Under the pieces are notes generated by a model. That model worked only from the letters and a program-made list of their open reading frames with translations. It did no database searches and was not told the origin of the DNA. Below, one piece after another: positions 13,433-24,752 of a stretch of DNA of 64,000 nt. A program made the translations under genes and the position numbers. The number at the start of each line of letters is the position of its first letter. Positions within the stretch are counted from its first letter, which is position 1. The stretch is taken from NCBI GenBank assembly GCA_003993805.1, contig RSEF01000005.1, forward strand, positions 35,543,636 to 35,607,635, written 5' to 3'. The stretch is from Himantopus leucocephalus (Eukaryota; Chordata; Aves; Charadriiformes; Recurvirostridae).

Positions 13433-16400
13433 CTTTTTCTTTATCTGTACCTAAAAAAAGTTATCTTTATAGCTTTAAATCAAAACTAGAAATAAGAAAG
13501 TCCACATATAGCACAATCATTAGTCCGCATCCTTAGGTGCTTATTCAGTTTCTCTTTCTTTTTCTATGTTCAGTTTTTCAGCTAATAACTGATCTTTTTT
13601 TTTTCTTTTGAACCCTCCCTTAGGAACTGTCTATTAAATTAAGAACCAATTTAAGAACAGCATTCAGTCCAATCACAGTGATTTAAAAATGGTATTTTAA
13701 AAAACCCTTTACCTTCCATTTTGAAAAAATGCAGATTATCAGTCATCTGTTTTGCCTCCACAGAAATCTAAAATGGGAGTGTTTCTACAACCTTGAAAGC
13801 CTCATGAAATAGCACAAAAAGTGGTGCTTATACCATTTGCCTGAGAAACTAAATCCTTCACTTCTCACCATCCAAAATGTGCATTAATATGCATGGAAAT
13901 TCTTGATCTGTGAAAATTGCAGGACAAGGCCTGATGTGCACCATTATTTAGAATATGAGGGTTAACTGTATGCCTTAGAGAGTGGCTGACCAAGTATTTG
14001 TCACTCGAAAACAGAAATAAACCAGCTGTGTATTATAATTTATAACACAGACCAAATTGTTATGGGCATTGCTCCACGTTCCTTGAAAAGGCCTAGCGTA
14101 AGTTAAACAAAAAGAGTCATTTTTTTATATATATTGCTTTTTAAGAAAGTACAGAAAAGGAAAGAAATCAAGTTTGGAAGCCCCATCTTCCCTTCTTTTT
14201 TCTGCTATAAGATAAACCGGGCTGCACTAGTAAACTAATATAACTGACTGGTAGAGGGTCTAGGGAGCAAAATGTTAACTAGAAATGAGACAGTGAAGAG
14301 ATGTAGGAGATAGGAGACAGAATAAGCAAGTATGCAGAACATGGAAGGACAAGAACAGGCCACTGGATCAGCCCGTTGATAAGGCCTCGAAATATGACTT
14401 CATTCATACTTTCTTAGCTTAAGCAATGACATGTTATACTTTTCTTGGGAAAAAAAGGACTGGAACAATATCTAGGAGGCCCTCAGTTATGAGCACACAA
14501 TCTAATCTGGATAAAGATCAACACAATATATTGTTGCTGGAAGGAAGATTGTTGCTCAGCAGGATGCTCACAGCATCTGGCTTAGTGAGATACTCTAGTT
14601 CTGACTTAGATGCACTGAACAGCCCTTTGAATGGCCATATATTCCTCCATTGACTAAACAAGGAGCCAAGGGAAACAAGCTTTAACATGTGAGAAAAAAT
14701 ATGGAGAAGGGAAAAAGAAGTTACTTTTTTTTTGCAAACTCTGTACCTCACTTCCCCCTCAGAGGTTCAAATCTTTTCTTTCTTCCTTCACTGCAGCAGG
14801 GAGGCAGTGCGATACACCCTTATTTTTCATGGCACAGCAAGTGTTTCTTGATGAGTCAGTAAGGTTATACAGACTAGCAAATTCAAAGGATGAGAGTCCA
14901 GTTATTGCCAGTCCACTTCCTTAACCAAGTTTGCAGTGGAAATATGACAGCTCTGAGGGATCTACTTTTCTTTCTCATACTAAAACTTGTATAAGAACAG
15001 CTGCTGCAAGGGGATAGATATAATGCATACTACATAATGGGAGCAGAAGCATTATAAAACTAATGGTTTTTTAGTTTTATTTGCTTTAGAATTTTGCCAG
15101 CATTGTTGTTGACATATTAAATAATTTTCTCTATGTTTGAATTTTCTTTTTTTTTAGAATGTGATTGAAAAAGAAAGGAAAAACGAGTACCCTTTTACAT
15201 TGCTGGTACTTAGATTACTCAGTGGTTTATGTGTCTATTGTACTAGACTAAGATATATATATACTATATATACATTTAAAAAATGCAAGGGTAGTCAGAT
15301 TCTTATTTTTAATTTAATGAATAGCTCAACATTTGGTATTGTAAAATGTTCTTAAGTAGTATGTACACTTAAAAAGAGCTTAGGGTGGAATGGCATTTAA
15401 ATAAACTCTGGCCATAGAAGTTTTCTTTATAAGAATTTTGCATCTTAAAAACAAATGAGCAACTGCTTGGAAATCCTAAAAAATACTTTTGTGCCTTATA
15501 TAATCATTTCTGAGCCTGTACAGGCCTGGACATTTGTATTAGCTCTTGCTTGAGATTTGCAGAAGTCTGCATTATTTCATGGTTACAGTAACCCTCAGAA
15601 ATAATCCTCGTCTTATAAGAGACAGAACACTTTGAAGGAGGATTTTACAATCTCCCAAAAATTTATAGTTTTTAATGATGTCAGATATGTAAATTTGTGA
15701 TCTGAAATATAGGCTTACAGACTATTATAGACTATATAGACTATAGACATTTAGCTATTTATATTTGCTATCAGAGAGACAAAAAATGTATGAATATGCA
15801 TCTGGGGTCTACCACATATTTGTTCTGGATCTGCCACCATGATTAATGCTACTTTAATTAACCAGTCCTGGCCTGGGTACTAGTAATAGAGACTGAATAT
15901 AGATAAGATCCCCTAGAGACTTTTAGTAGTTTAGGAGTATTGTAGGTAGACTTCCTTGTTGATGCTGAGCTCTTCTACAGTAGCATCCACAAGTCCACAA
16001 TGCTTTATTCTGGAAGACAACAATTTGGCCTGTTTCATTCATGTCTTCCCCACCTCTTGGCTGGCCCGGAGAGATACAACGTATTTGGAGTTTTCAGTGA
16101 ATGCCCAAAGTGATATAATTTTCCATACCCTCAATTTTATTTCCTACCTTGTTTCAGGGCCTGACCACCCTCAATTTCCACACTGCACACATGTTAGTTT
16201 GGTCCTGAGTCTCCTTCCTTCTTCACACAAAAATATTTAGATCACAGGACACTACATGTGGTCTACAAGAGATGAAAGGCAACTGCCAAGTAGCGCGGCT
16301 ACAGTGATGGAAGCAGGGTGAACACAAACAGTCCTTACATCATGGCAGGAGGGGAAAATATTTTTCCTTGGGGGCAATTCACAAAGATGATATAAAGCCC

Positions 16401-19393
16401 ACCTTCTTTCCCAGCACTGGCTTTACATAGATTTCAAAATCAAGGACCAATATACTAAAAAGAGTGCTTGGAGTTTTGAACATCTACATTACCCTGTGAC
16501 ATACTTACTCTGTGGTAAGGATAAAGCGTATCTTTGTGGGACAGGTCTGGATTAAGGTATTATTTCCTCAGAGTTAAGGACTATCAGCACAGTCCAGCTC
16601 AACTCCAAGGTGCACTGCAGTCATTATTTTCCAACTAAGATAAAGTAACTTACATAAAGAAAATAAAAAAAGAAACAAGGCACTCTTTCCAGAGACAAGA
16701 GAATGAGAAAACAAACAGGAAAAATGTCTAGTCTTGTTTCTTACTACCCTACTGGAAGCAGCTCACAGTGCTTACTTTGATATGCAAATATCTGTGTAAA
16801 ATAGAATAGTCCTACCATACTGTGCTCTTTGATAAATAACGAACTCATAGAAAATCACACAGCTTGAATACTACTTTGGAAATTTGTCTAAAAATCACTG
16901 TTTGCTTGTAAGAAATAGTGTATCAATGGCAAATATTTCTGAAGTCAATTGGAGATTCCAAAATAGCCTTCACATGGCCCAGGATCAAATCTGAAGTTTG
17001 AATTTGTCCTAAGGCTTTGTAATTATCCAAAACTGTAAAACTCAGTTTATTCCTCACAAACATTAAAAAAAAAAAGAGAGAGTGAGAGAGAGCAATGGTG
17101 AGATTAAGAAGATGGTGGCAGGCAATTATACAGGAAACATCTTCTTTTTCCCTTCAAACTACATAAATTACTTGTCGTTTGGCATACACTTTTTCAAGTG
17201 TTATTTAATTAAAATAAATGAGAAACGTTCAAGTTAAATTTAGCATAACAAATTATATTAGCCTCATGATATGATAAGAACATATATTACTATTTCCAAC
17301 ACTTTTTCCAGTGGATTTATTCTATTTTGTGAACATTACTCTTGTTCTTCATATTAGGAAAGGAACGTATCTTATTGCTATTTAAATTCTTTATGGATAA
17401 AAGAGAACATTTGGATAAACATATTATGCTATGCTGTCTCTGTAACCATATTTTGCTATGCTGTGCTTTGTGAAGTGCGTACAGGCAAGGCATTGTAAGA
17501 TTTACAACTTTGGAGAGGTTTTGCATATTTTGACTGGTCACAATTAAAATATGTGTATATCTTCTGATTCTGGGAAAGTGTGATCTATACTCATCATAAG
17601 AATAAAGGAAGAAAAACATCCACTGGTTATTAAAGGAGTAATTTATCTGGATTACAAATCAGATTTTTATTCATAAACATAGGACATGCTTTTGCAAAAT
17701 TATTATAAATTATTCTCATAGCTGCACGGGTTTTTTTCTTATACTTTCATCTGTCCCAGTAGATGAATATCAAAATTTCTTAGTATACTTATGAAAGTAA
17801 AGTGCACCTGCTTAAAAAAAATCTCATCAGATACAGAATTTAAGGTAAACTCAATAGAGATTACTTGTTTTTCAACACTGGCATCTCAAATCAGTATTTA
17901 TTATTTATTTTTAATAAATGGATATTCCTAACTATAGTAATAAAGATATATTATTTCCATGTTTAAGGCATTTTTTAAAATTTGCTGTATGAAAAATAAA
18001 TACACTAGCTTAGGAGGAAAAAAGAAGTGATAGAATGATGTGTTTTAACTTACCTATCTGAGAAAAGTCAATTATATAGAGGAAAGATATTACTGAAAAT
18101 TCATCAGAGTTTTTAAAGGAGAAAAGAGTAATTACTTGATAATGACAGAAAAATATTTGGTTTGGATTTAAATTTGACTTTTTAGGGCAATGTTAATTAT
18201 ATGGTATGCAAACCATGCCTAAAATCAATAAATGTATTGCATAATATTGTGCTATATGTTGTACGAGTTCATTTGCATTCACTAGTTATAACATATGTCT
18301 TCATATCGTCAAATGGCTTAAGGTTTCTAGATGGCACACCAAGATGTGGGTGCTTTCAGAAGCTTTAAAGATACCTTTCTTTCCCCACTGTCTATGTAAA
18401 GAATTCAGATGTTTAGAGCAGAAGAGCTAATTCAGTTGCTGCCTAAAATTTAGACAAATGTTAGGAGCCTGAGTAAGTTAGAATGACTTCTAATAAGTAA
18501 AAGGGGGCACTTAGCAGCCCAATTCTTAAAAAGAAAAAATAAAAAAAAAAAGTATCTTAGACACTGTAGAACAGTCAGGTAAGGGTTGCCTGTACTGTGC
18601 CAGATGAGAAGATGAATTAGGCAAAAATCTTTTGGCCACTCTGTAAGCCCAGAGCAACTGCTTTCCTTGAATCCTGAAAACATCTGTAAAAGGTGCATGT
18701 CCTTAGTAAAAAGCTGCTGGGCAGCCACCTATTGCATGAAACCTGGGCATGCCTGCCATTCCTCTAGCATGTGGCAGGTATCTTCACAGCACAGTATGCC
18801 TAATGGAAAACCAAAGAGAAACACAGCAGCGAAGTGAATTAATAAATAAAAAGAATAGATATATTGTCTAGACCTACCAAAACTGCTATAACAGTTATTG
18901 AACTGTAATTAGAAGGAAAAAAGTGAGTGTAAACAAGCAGCAGGGGCATAGTTGGGATAAAGAGAAAGCTGAGCTTTTTTTTTTTTTTGGTATTTAGAAA
19001 GATAATGGGATGGCTTCAAACACAAGTAACGTAAGACAAGGTAAATTCCTTTGTCTCAAAAATGCAATGCCTTTAAACATCTAAATATATGTTGAATAAC
19101 ATATCTAAAATGGTAATTTGTTTGCTAATAAATATCTGAGAGTTCAGAAATCAATCTTTCAACCATTTCCTTTGTTTTTAAGTATGATTGTAAATATTGA
19201 TGTTATACCCCTGTGGATCTCTTGTAAAAGAATTCAGTTATTTGAACAGTTTCTTGTCTGGGGAATCCACATATTTGTGGAATTGTTTTATTAAAGTTTT
19301 CTGAGTAGTCTTTTCATTTCATTTCCAAGTTGCCAAAGTCTAAATTTATAGCAGAGATGGTTGATTAAGAAGACAATCCTCAAAGATTCCATT
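13433..19393. other. AT-rich non-coding DNA
   Basis: I see no gene or RNA gene. Open frames are at most 100 codons and lack motifs. An A-run followed by a GA dinucleotide stretch lies at about 17065-17092. The rest is A+T-rich unique sequence. Confidence 0.65.
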
Positions 19394-19485
19394 TCTCACA
19401 GTTATGTAAAGAACAGACAAAACAAGAAAACAAAGATTTTAAGTTGGAATTGTCCAAGATCACACAGTATGTGAAGCGAGAGAGT
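19394..19485 (-). mobile_element. MIR-like tRNA-derived SINE fragment (ancient)
   Basis: The plus strand reads like the reverse complement of the MIR core. It has an AAAACAAAGATTTTAAGTTG segment, then TTGTCCAAGATCACACAG, then a GTGAAGC-type continuation. MIR in this orientation has an AGGTTAAGTxACTTGCCCAAGGTCACACAG-like string, so the order and spacing agree. MIR copies are old and sparse in birds. This is the clearest of several MIR-like fragments in the window. Confidence 0.55.
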
Positions 19486-20724
19486 CCATAGGACTCCACA
19501 GGATTTGCAAACAAGCTGCATATTCATTAGGACATGCTATTTTTGTTATTGGATAAGTCACAGGGATTTCCAAACAACAGTATTGACCTTTTCTCTTTTT
19601 TTTGCAAGGAAATAAATTAGGGAACAAAACCTCCCCAGTACAGCTGATCCTTTAGTGATCAGGAAAGTGATCAAACCGTGCACAGCAAGAAAACACAGCA
19701 TCCTAAAGTTCTGTCATTAAAATTTCAAGATAAATTTTGAATATACAGAGATCACGGGCTTTTCTTTTGGCAATAGCGATTTCCTAAAGAAATTAGCTCA
19801 ATAAATTTCTATATCTTCTGAATATTTTAACTAGAACATTTGTGAAATTTGGGGCTATTTTGGAAACTATTATCTTTCTGTGGCATTATATTTACCTCTG
19901 AGATAAAGCACAGCTGTACAAATCTACAGAAAAAGGATAGGTACAGAAAACTAATATGATGTTTATTCAGAAAATGTTCAATAAACACAAAAAAAAACCT
20001 CTCTGCAGAAATCTCCAAATAATATAAATACGCAAATTTATTTTCAACAAAAATAAAACTTATAGCAGTGGTATTTTCAGTCATAGACTGCTATACCTAA
20101 CATAGAGTATTACTTACCTGAATTAATCAAAAGAATATAAAATACAGTAATTATAAACATTAAAATAAACCACAGTCAGTAATGTTCCTTAAAATTTTGA
20201 TGTGGTATATTTCAAGCCTGAAAATATTAACAAAGTCTACATTACTACATTTGATCTCACACATAATAAAATTATCAGAAATAATCCCACGCTGCCCAGT
20301 CCTTTTCTTGGTTATGAGACAGGACTCCTAACCAGCAAACCACTTACTGCAGTATAATTTTGCTCACAGTCATTAACCATGCCACCATAAGTAGGGAGTC
20401 CATTTACATCGGCACAAAAAGCAACTTCCATTGTCTTTTGAAGGCTGTTCTGAAGATGCTCTGAAGACCAAATTTGCTCTCTGAACAAGACAGTAAGCCT
20501 CAGTGAGATCCAAACATTGCCGAAGGATATTCCTTGCTGTGTGAAACCCATGTGCTTAAGTATGCCTGATGGCCTTGAATGCAGTACTCAAGAGACAGCT
20601 TTTTGGATTTGAAGTGAGCTTCTCAGAAGACACAGCAATAGCGAAGATACACGGCTGCTCCTAAAACTTCTGAAAGAACAAAGCAGTTACAGCCCTTTCT
20701 CACCCAAACACAAGCCTCTGTCCT
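19486..20724. other. AT-rich non-coding DNA upstream of the CR1 copy
   Basis: No gene is supported. A minus-strand frame of 79 codons at 20312-20551 reads plausibly as protein but has no recognised domain and no splice or retrocopy signature. The 5' junction of the CR1 element is indistinct and could extend somewhat upstream of 20725. Confidence 0.6.
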
Positions 20725-20734
20725 TATTATGACC

Positions 20735-22505
20735 AGCTGAAGTGCATGGAGCTCTGCCTGGGGATGGATGAGGAGCTGAATGAGAGCTTATGGGTCAGGA
20801 TGAAAGGGAGGGCAGGGACAGGTGAAATTACAGTGGGTGTCTCATACAGATTACCTGACCAGGAAGACTAAGTGAATGAGGCCCTCTATAGACAGATAGG
20901 AGCAGCCTCATGTTCACAAGCCCTGGTCTCACTGGGGGACTTCAACCACCCCGATATCTGTTGGAGGGGTAATACAGCAGGGTGTAATCAATATGGGAAG
21001 TTCCTGGAATGCATTGATGATAACTTCCTCCTCCAAGTGACAGAAGAGCCAAAAAGGAGAGGTGCTATGCTGGACTTTGTTCTCACTAACAGTAGGGACT
21101 GGTGGGGAATGTGAAGCTAAAGGGCAGCCTTGGCTGCAGGGACCATGAGATGGTGGAGTTCAAGATCCTTAGGGCAGCGAGGAGGGCACACAATAAGCTT
21201 GCTACCCTGGACTTCAGTAGAGCAGACTTTGGCCTCTTCAGGGATCTGCTTGGTAGAGTACTATGGGATAAAGCCCTGGAGGGAAGTCTGGTCCAGGAAA
21301 GCTGGATAATATTCAATGATTAAGTCCTCCAAGCTCAGGAGCGATGATTGCCAACAAAGAGGAAATCAGGCAAAAACTCCAGGAGGCCTGCATGGATGAA
21401 AAGAAGCTCCTGGACAATCTCAAATGGAAAAAGGAAGCCTACAGAGGGTGGAAGCAAGTGCAGATAGCCTGGGAGGGATACAGAGAAATTGTCCAAGCAG
21501 CCAGGGATCAGGCTTGGAAAGCTAAAGCCCAGAGAGAGTTAAATCTGACCAGGGATGTCAAGGGCAACAAGAAAAGCTTCTATAGGTATGTTGGTGACAA
21601 AAGAAAGACTAGGGAAAATGTGGGCCCACTCAGGAAGGAAATGAGAGACCTGGTCACCCGCAACATGGACAAGACTGAGGTAGTCAATGACTTTTTTGCC
21701 TTGGTCTTCACCAGCAAGAGATCTAGCTGCACCGCCCAAGTTACAGAAGGCAAAGACAGCAGCTGTGAGAATGAGGAACCGCCCACTGTAGAAGAAGATC
21801 ATGTTTGAGACCATCTAAGGAACCTGAAGGTACACAAGCCTATGGGACCTGACGAGATTCATCCGCGGGTCCTGAGGGAACTGGTAGATGAAGTTGCTAA
21901 GCCATTGTCCATCATATTTGAGAAGTCATGGAAGTCCAGTGATGTTCCCACTGACTGGAAAAGGGGAAGCATAACCCCCATTTTCAAAAAGGGAAACAAG
22001 GAAGACACAGGGAACTACAGACGGGTCATTCTCTCCTCTGTGCCCAGAGAGATCATGGAGCATATCCTCCTGGAAACCATGCTAAGGCACATGGAAAATA
22101 AGGAGGTTAGTGGTGACAGACAACATGGCTTCATTAAGGGCAAATTGTGCCTGACAAATCTGGTGGCCTTCTATGACAGGGTTACACTTTGGTGGATAAG
22201 GGAAGAACAACTGACATCATCTACCTGGACTTGTGCAAAGCATTTGACACTGTCCCTCATGACATCCTTGTCTCTAAATTGGAGAGACATGGATTTGACA
22301 GGTGGACCACTCGGTGGATAAGGAATTGGCTGGATGGTCACACTTAAAGAGTTGCAGTCAATGGCTTGATGTAAACGTGGCGACCAGTGACAAGTGGTGC
22401 CCCTCAGGGGTCAGTACTGGGACCGGTGCTGTTTAATATCTTGTCTGCTACATGGACAGCGAGATTGAGTGCACCCTCAGCAAGTTTGCTGATGACATCA
22501 AGCTG
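20735..22505 (+). pseudogene. CR1 ORF2 remnant: AP-endonuclease C-terminal part and reverse transcriptase
   Basis: In a live element this protein nicks target DNA and copies the element's RNA. Here the endonuclease remnant shows GDFNHPDICW (about 20937-20966) and, after a frameshift near 21100, the DHEMVEF segment (about 21145-21165) that contains the late catalytic Asp-His. A linker with many Lys/Arg follows (21344-21805). The reverse transcriptase begins near [20 protein letters not shown] (about 21842) and continues through [40 protein letters not shown] and, in another frame, the FADD catalytic box at about 22480-22495. Disablements: an in-frame TAA at 20869-20871, a frameshift near 21100, stops near 21321, a TGA at 21806-21808 where related copies have Arg (CGA to TGA, typical CpG decay), and frameshifts near 22185 and 22440. 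The product is non-functional. Confidence 0.93.
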
Positions 22506-22605
22506 NNNNNNNNNNNNNNNNNNNNNNNNNNNNNNNNNNNNNNNNNNNNNNNNNNNNNNNNNNNNNNNNNNNNNNNNNNNNNNNNNNNNNNNNNNNNNNN
22601 NNNNN
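22506..22605. other. Assembly gap (100 N)
   Basis: Exactly 100 N, the convention for a gap of unknown size. It falls in the CR1 element just after the FADD reverse-transcriptase motif. Sequence resumes near the 3' end of the element, so the true missing length is probably larger. Confidence 0.98.
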
Positions 22606-22858
22606 TTTAAACTAAAAGAGGGTAGATTTAGGCTAGATATAAGAACGAAACTTTTATGATGAGGGTGGTGAACCACTGGAACAGATTGCCCAGGGAAGAG
22701 GTGGTACACTTGCCATCCCTGGAAACATTCAAGGTCAGGTTGGACGGAGCTCTGAGCAACCTGATCCAGTTGAAGGTGTCCCTGCCCATGGCAGGGTGGT
22801 TGGACTAGATGACCTTTAAATGTCCCTTCCAACCCAAACTATTCTATGATTCTATTCT
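22606..22858 (+). mobile_element. CR1 3' end and 3' untranslated region
   Basis: After the gap the sequence reads through the conserved tail of ORF2 (GGTGAACCACTGGAACAG, then CCCAGGGAAGAGGTGGT). It then enters the 3' untranslated region with GGTTGGACTAGATGACCTTT and ends in the short ATTCTATG-type repeat that CR1 reverse transcriptase uses for priming. Confidence 0.93.
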
Positions 22859-24693
22859 CTTCTAAGGAACTTCTCAATCTGAGTAGGGGCAGAATATGAC
22901 ACAATAACATACACTTCTCACTGAAGAGAGAAAATGAAAAGACTATTATAGGATCTTTTCACACTAAAGAATTTGGTTAATAAAATTGGCTCTGATTTAT
23001 AAATCATCTCAGATGATTTGATCATGCTCAATATTTGCTGGAAAGAAAGATAGAAGCATGCAGATATGGATGAGAAAGATTTCTAGATTTCATCTTTGAA
23101 TACATATACTTTAATTCTTCCATTTATTATCCCTTAAATTTCTTCTCTCTCTCTTTTTTTTTAAGGGACCTGTTTGTTGCAACAAGTTTCATCCTTTCTT
23201 AACAAGTGCAAAAGAACATGGCATTAGATGTAAACCTAACCAGACACAGATATTTCTGATTAGCTGCTATTCATCTGCAGTTATATAAAGATGCATAAAT
23301 AAAAAGTGAGAGAACTGAAGAGCTTTCAGATGAATACATGTCGTTATATAAGCACATTGAATACAAAGCTGCAAAATAAGAGATTGGATCTTAACTATAA
23401 TTTCTGTAACCTAGTCTCAGTGACTGAAGTGTTCATTCTTCAAATCTCAGCCATGCAATTGTCAATCATAAGGACATATCTCCTCAGGAGATGTATGCAA
23501 ATACTTTTTGACTAAGGTGCAGTGGTAGGAACAAACTTTATGATCAAAGCAAAAAGAGGCTAGTAGAAAGAAATACCTCCAGACTTTTTAAGAAAACACA
23601 GTAACAGTGATTAGCCACTCTTTTATAATCAAGAAAAAATTTTTAATTCACCTTGATATGCAGAGCATTCTTTAATTCAAGTGTACAGACACATCAAATA
23701 TATATATATATGCACGAGACTACAAGAATTTACAGGTACTCATCTCTTAGGTAGGCACCATTTTTAGTGGCAGGAATCTAAGGCAAGATTTTAAAATGTA
23801 GCTAATGATTTTAGGAAAATTACTTCACAAAGAAGAGAAAAATACAGTGAATATTGCTGACCATTTTCGGTCTGTGACCCTTGAAATCATTAAATATTTT
23901 TTCAGATCATAGAGTTTTTCTGAGGTGTCACATGACAGAAAATTTAGCTTTAAGTACTGAAATATACTTTCTAGCTAGGCGAGAAAAAGTGATTATTTTC
24001 TTTTACTTAGAATAATATATATTCAAAGAAAGATAAGGTGGAAGGTAAGGTGTTTATTTTTGGTCTAGAGAGCAGAGAAATCCACAGTATGGTCCAGACT
24101 TTGAAGTCTTTTTGGAAATAAGCAAGATGAACTGATGGGTTATGAACTAGAGAATTTGAGCTGCTGAACGTATTCTGCTGTGAAAAGGGAAAATGGGATC
24201 AGGACTGACCTGGGAAGGGTTAGGATTGATGTCTAGGAACACACTTGCTAGGAGAGTCATGTAAATGACAGAAAACAGGGAAGACAAGCTCAAGAAACAG
24301 GATTTGATCATTGCTTACTGAAATAGTTTAGTGGAATTTAATTAGATGATAGATTTGGATTTAGTAATAACTGCTGGAATCCTTGGTACAGTTAAGTCAT
24401 CCAAAATATTAAATGGATCCCTGTTACTGCTACCTTCTGCGCTTGGAGCCTGTGGGTGGCCTGTGGGTGCCTCTTTCTTTCCCAGCCGCTCATGTTGCTG
24501 CCTTCTGATCCTTCGCCTTACTCTTCACATCAGTGAAGTCAAACCAATGGTGCTGCGTAAACATACATGGTGAAAATAAAATGGAAATGTCAAAGCTGCG
24601 CCTGAAATGGCTTTGCTGATTTACCACGCTTTCTGTCATGAAAAGGTACTTGGTTTTATAAAAATCAGGCTATTTTTTTAAATGATCATGGTA
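22859..24693. other. AT-rich non-coding DNA
   Basis: No gene or recognisable repeat apart from a short TA run at about 23699-23711. Confidence 0.65.
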
Positions 24694-24752
24694 CATGACA
24701 GGTAGTGGCAGATACTATATCANCATGACAGGTAGTGGCAGATGCTATATCA
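24694..24752. repeat. 29 bp direct duplication around a single N
   Basis: Two 29-base copies (24694-24722 and 24724-24752), differing at one base, flank a single N at 24723. The arrangement is typical of an assembly join where overlapping contig ends were not merged, so the duplication may be artificial. Confidence 0.9.

Larger units (their letters stand above)
20725..22858 (+). mobile_element. CR1 non-LTR retrotransposon, 5'-truncated
   Basis: This is an avian CR1 LINE copy. It begins inside the endonuclease part of ORF2 and runs through reverse transcriptase to the 3' end, where the segment GGTTGGACTAGATGACCTTT and a terminal ATTCTATGATTCTATTC repeat are the usual avian CR1 ending. It is 5'-truncated, as most CR1 copies are. 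A 100-N gap (22506-22605) removes the region after the reverse-transcriptase active site. A full element would need several hundred more bases there than the gap length suggests. Stops and frameshifts show it is dead. CR1 moves by target-primed reverse transcription; no clear target-site duplication is visible, which is normal for CR1. Confidence 0.95.

Noticed and set aside
21539..21814. Minus-strand frames antisense to CR1 ORF2
   Set aside because: Shadows of the plus-strand CR1 coding sequence.
22404..22832. 142-codon minus-strand frame crossing the N gap
   Set aside because: Artefact of translating N plus the antisense of the CR1 3' end.
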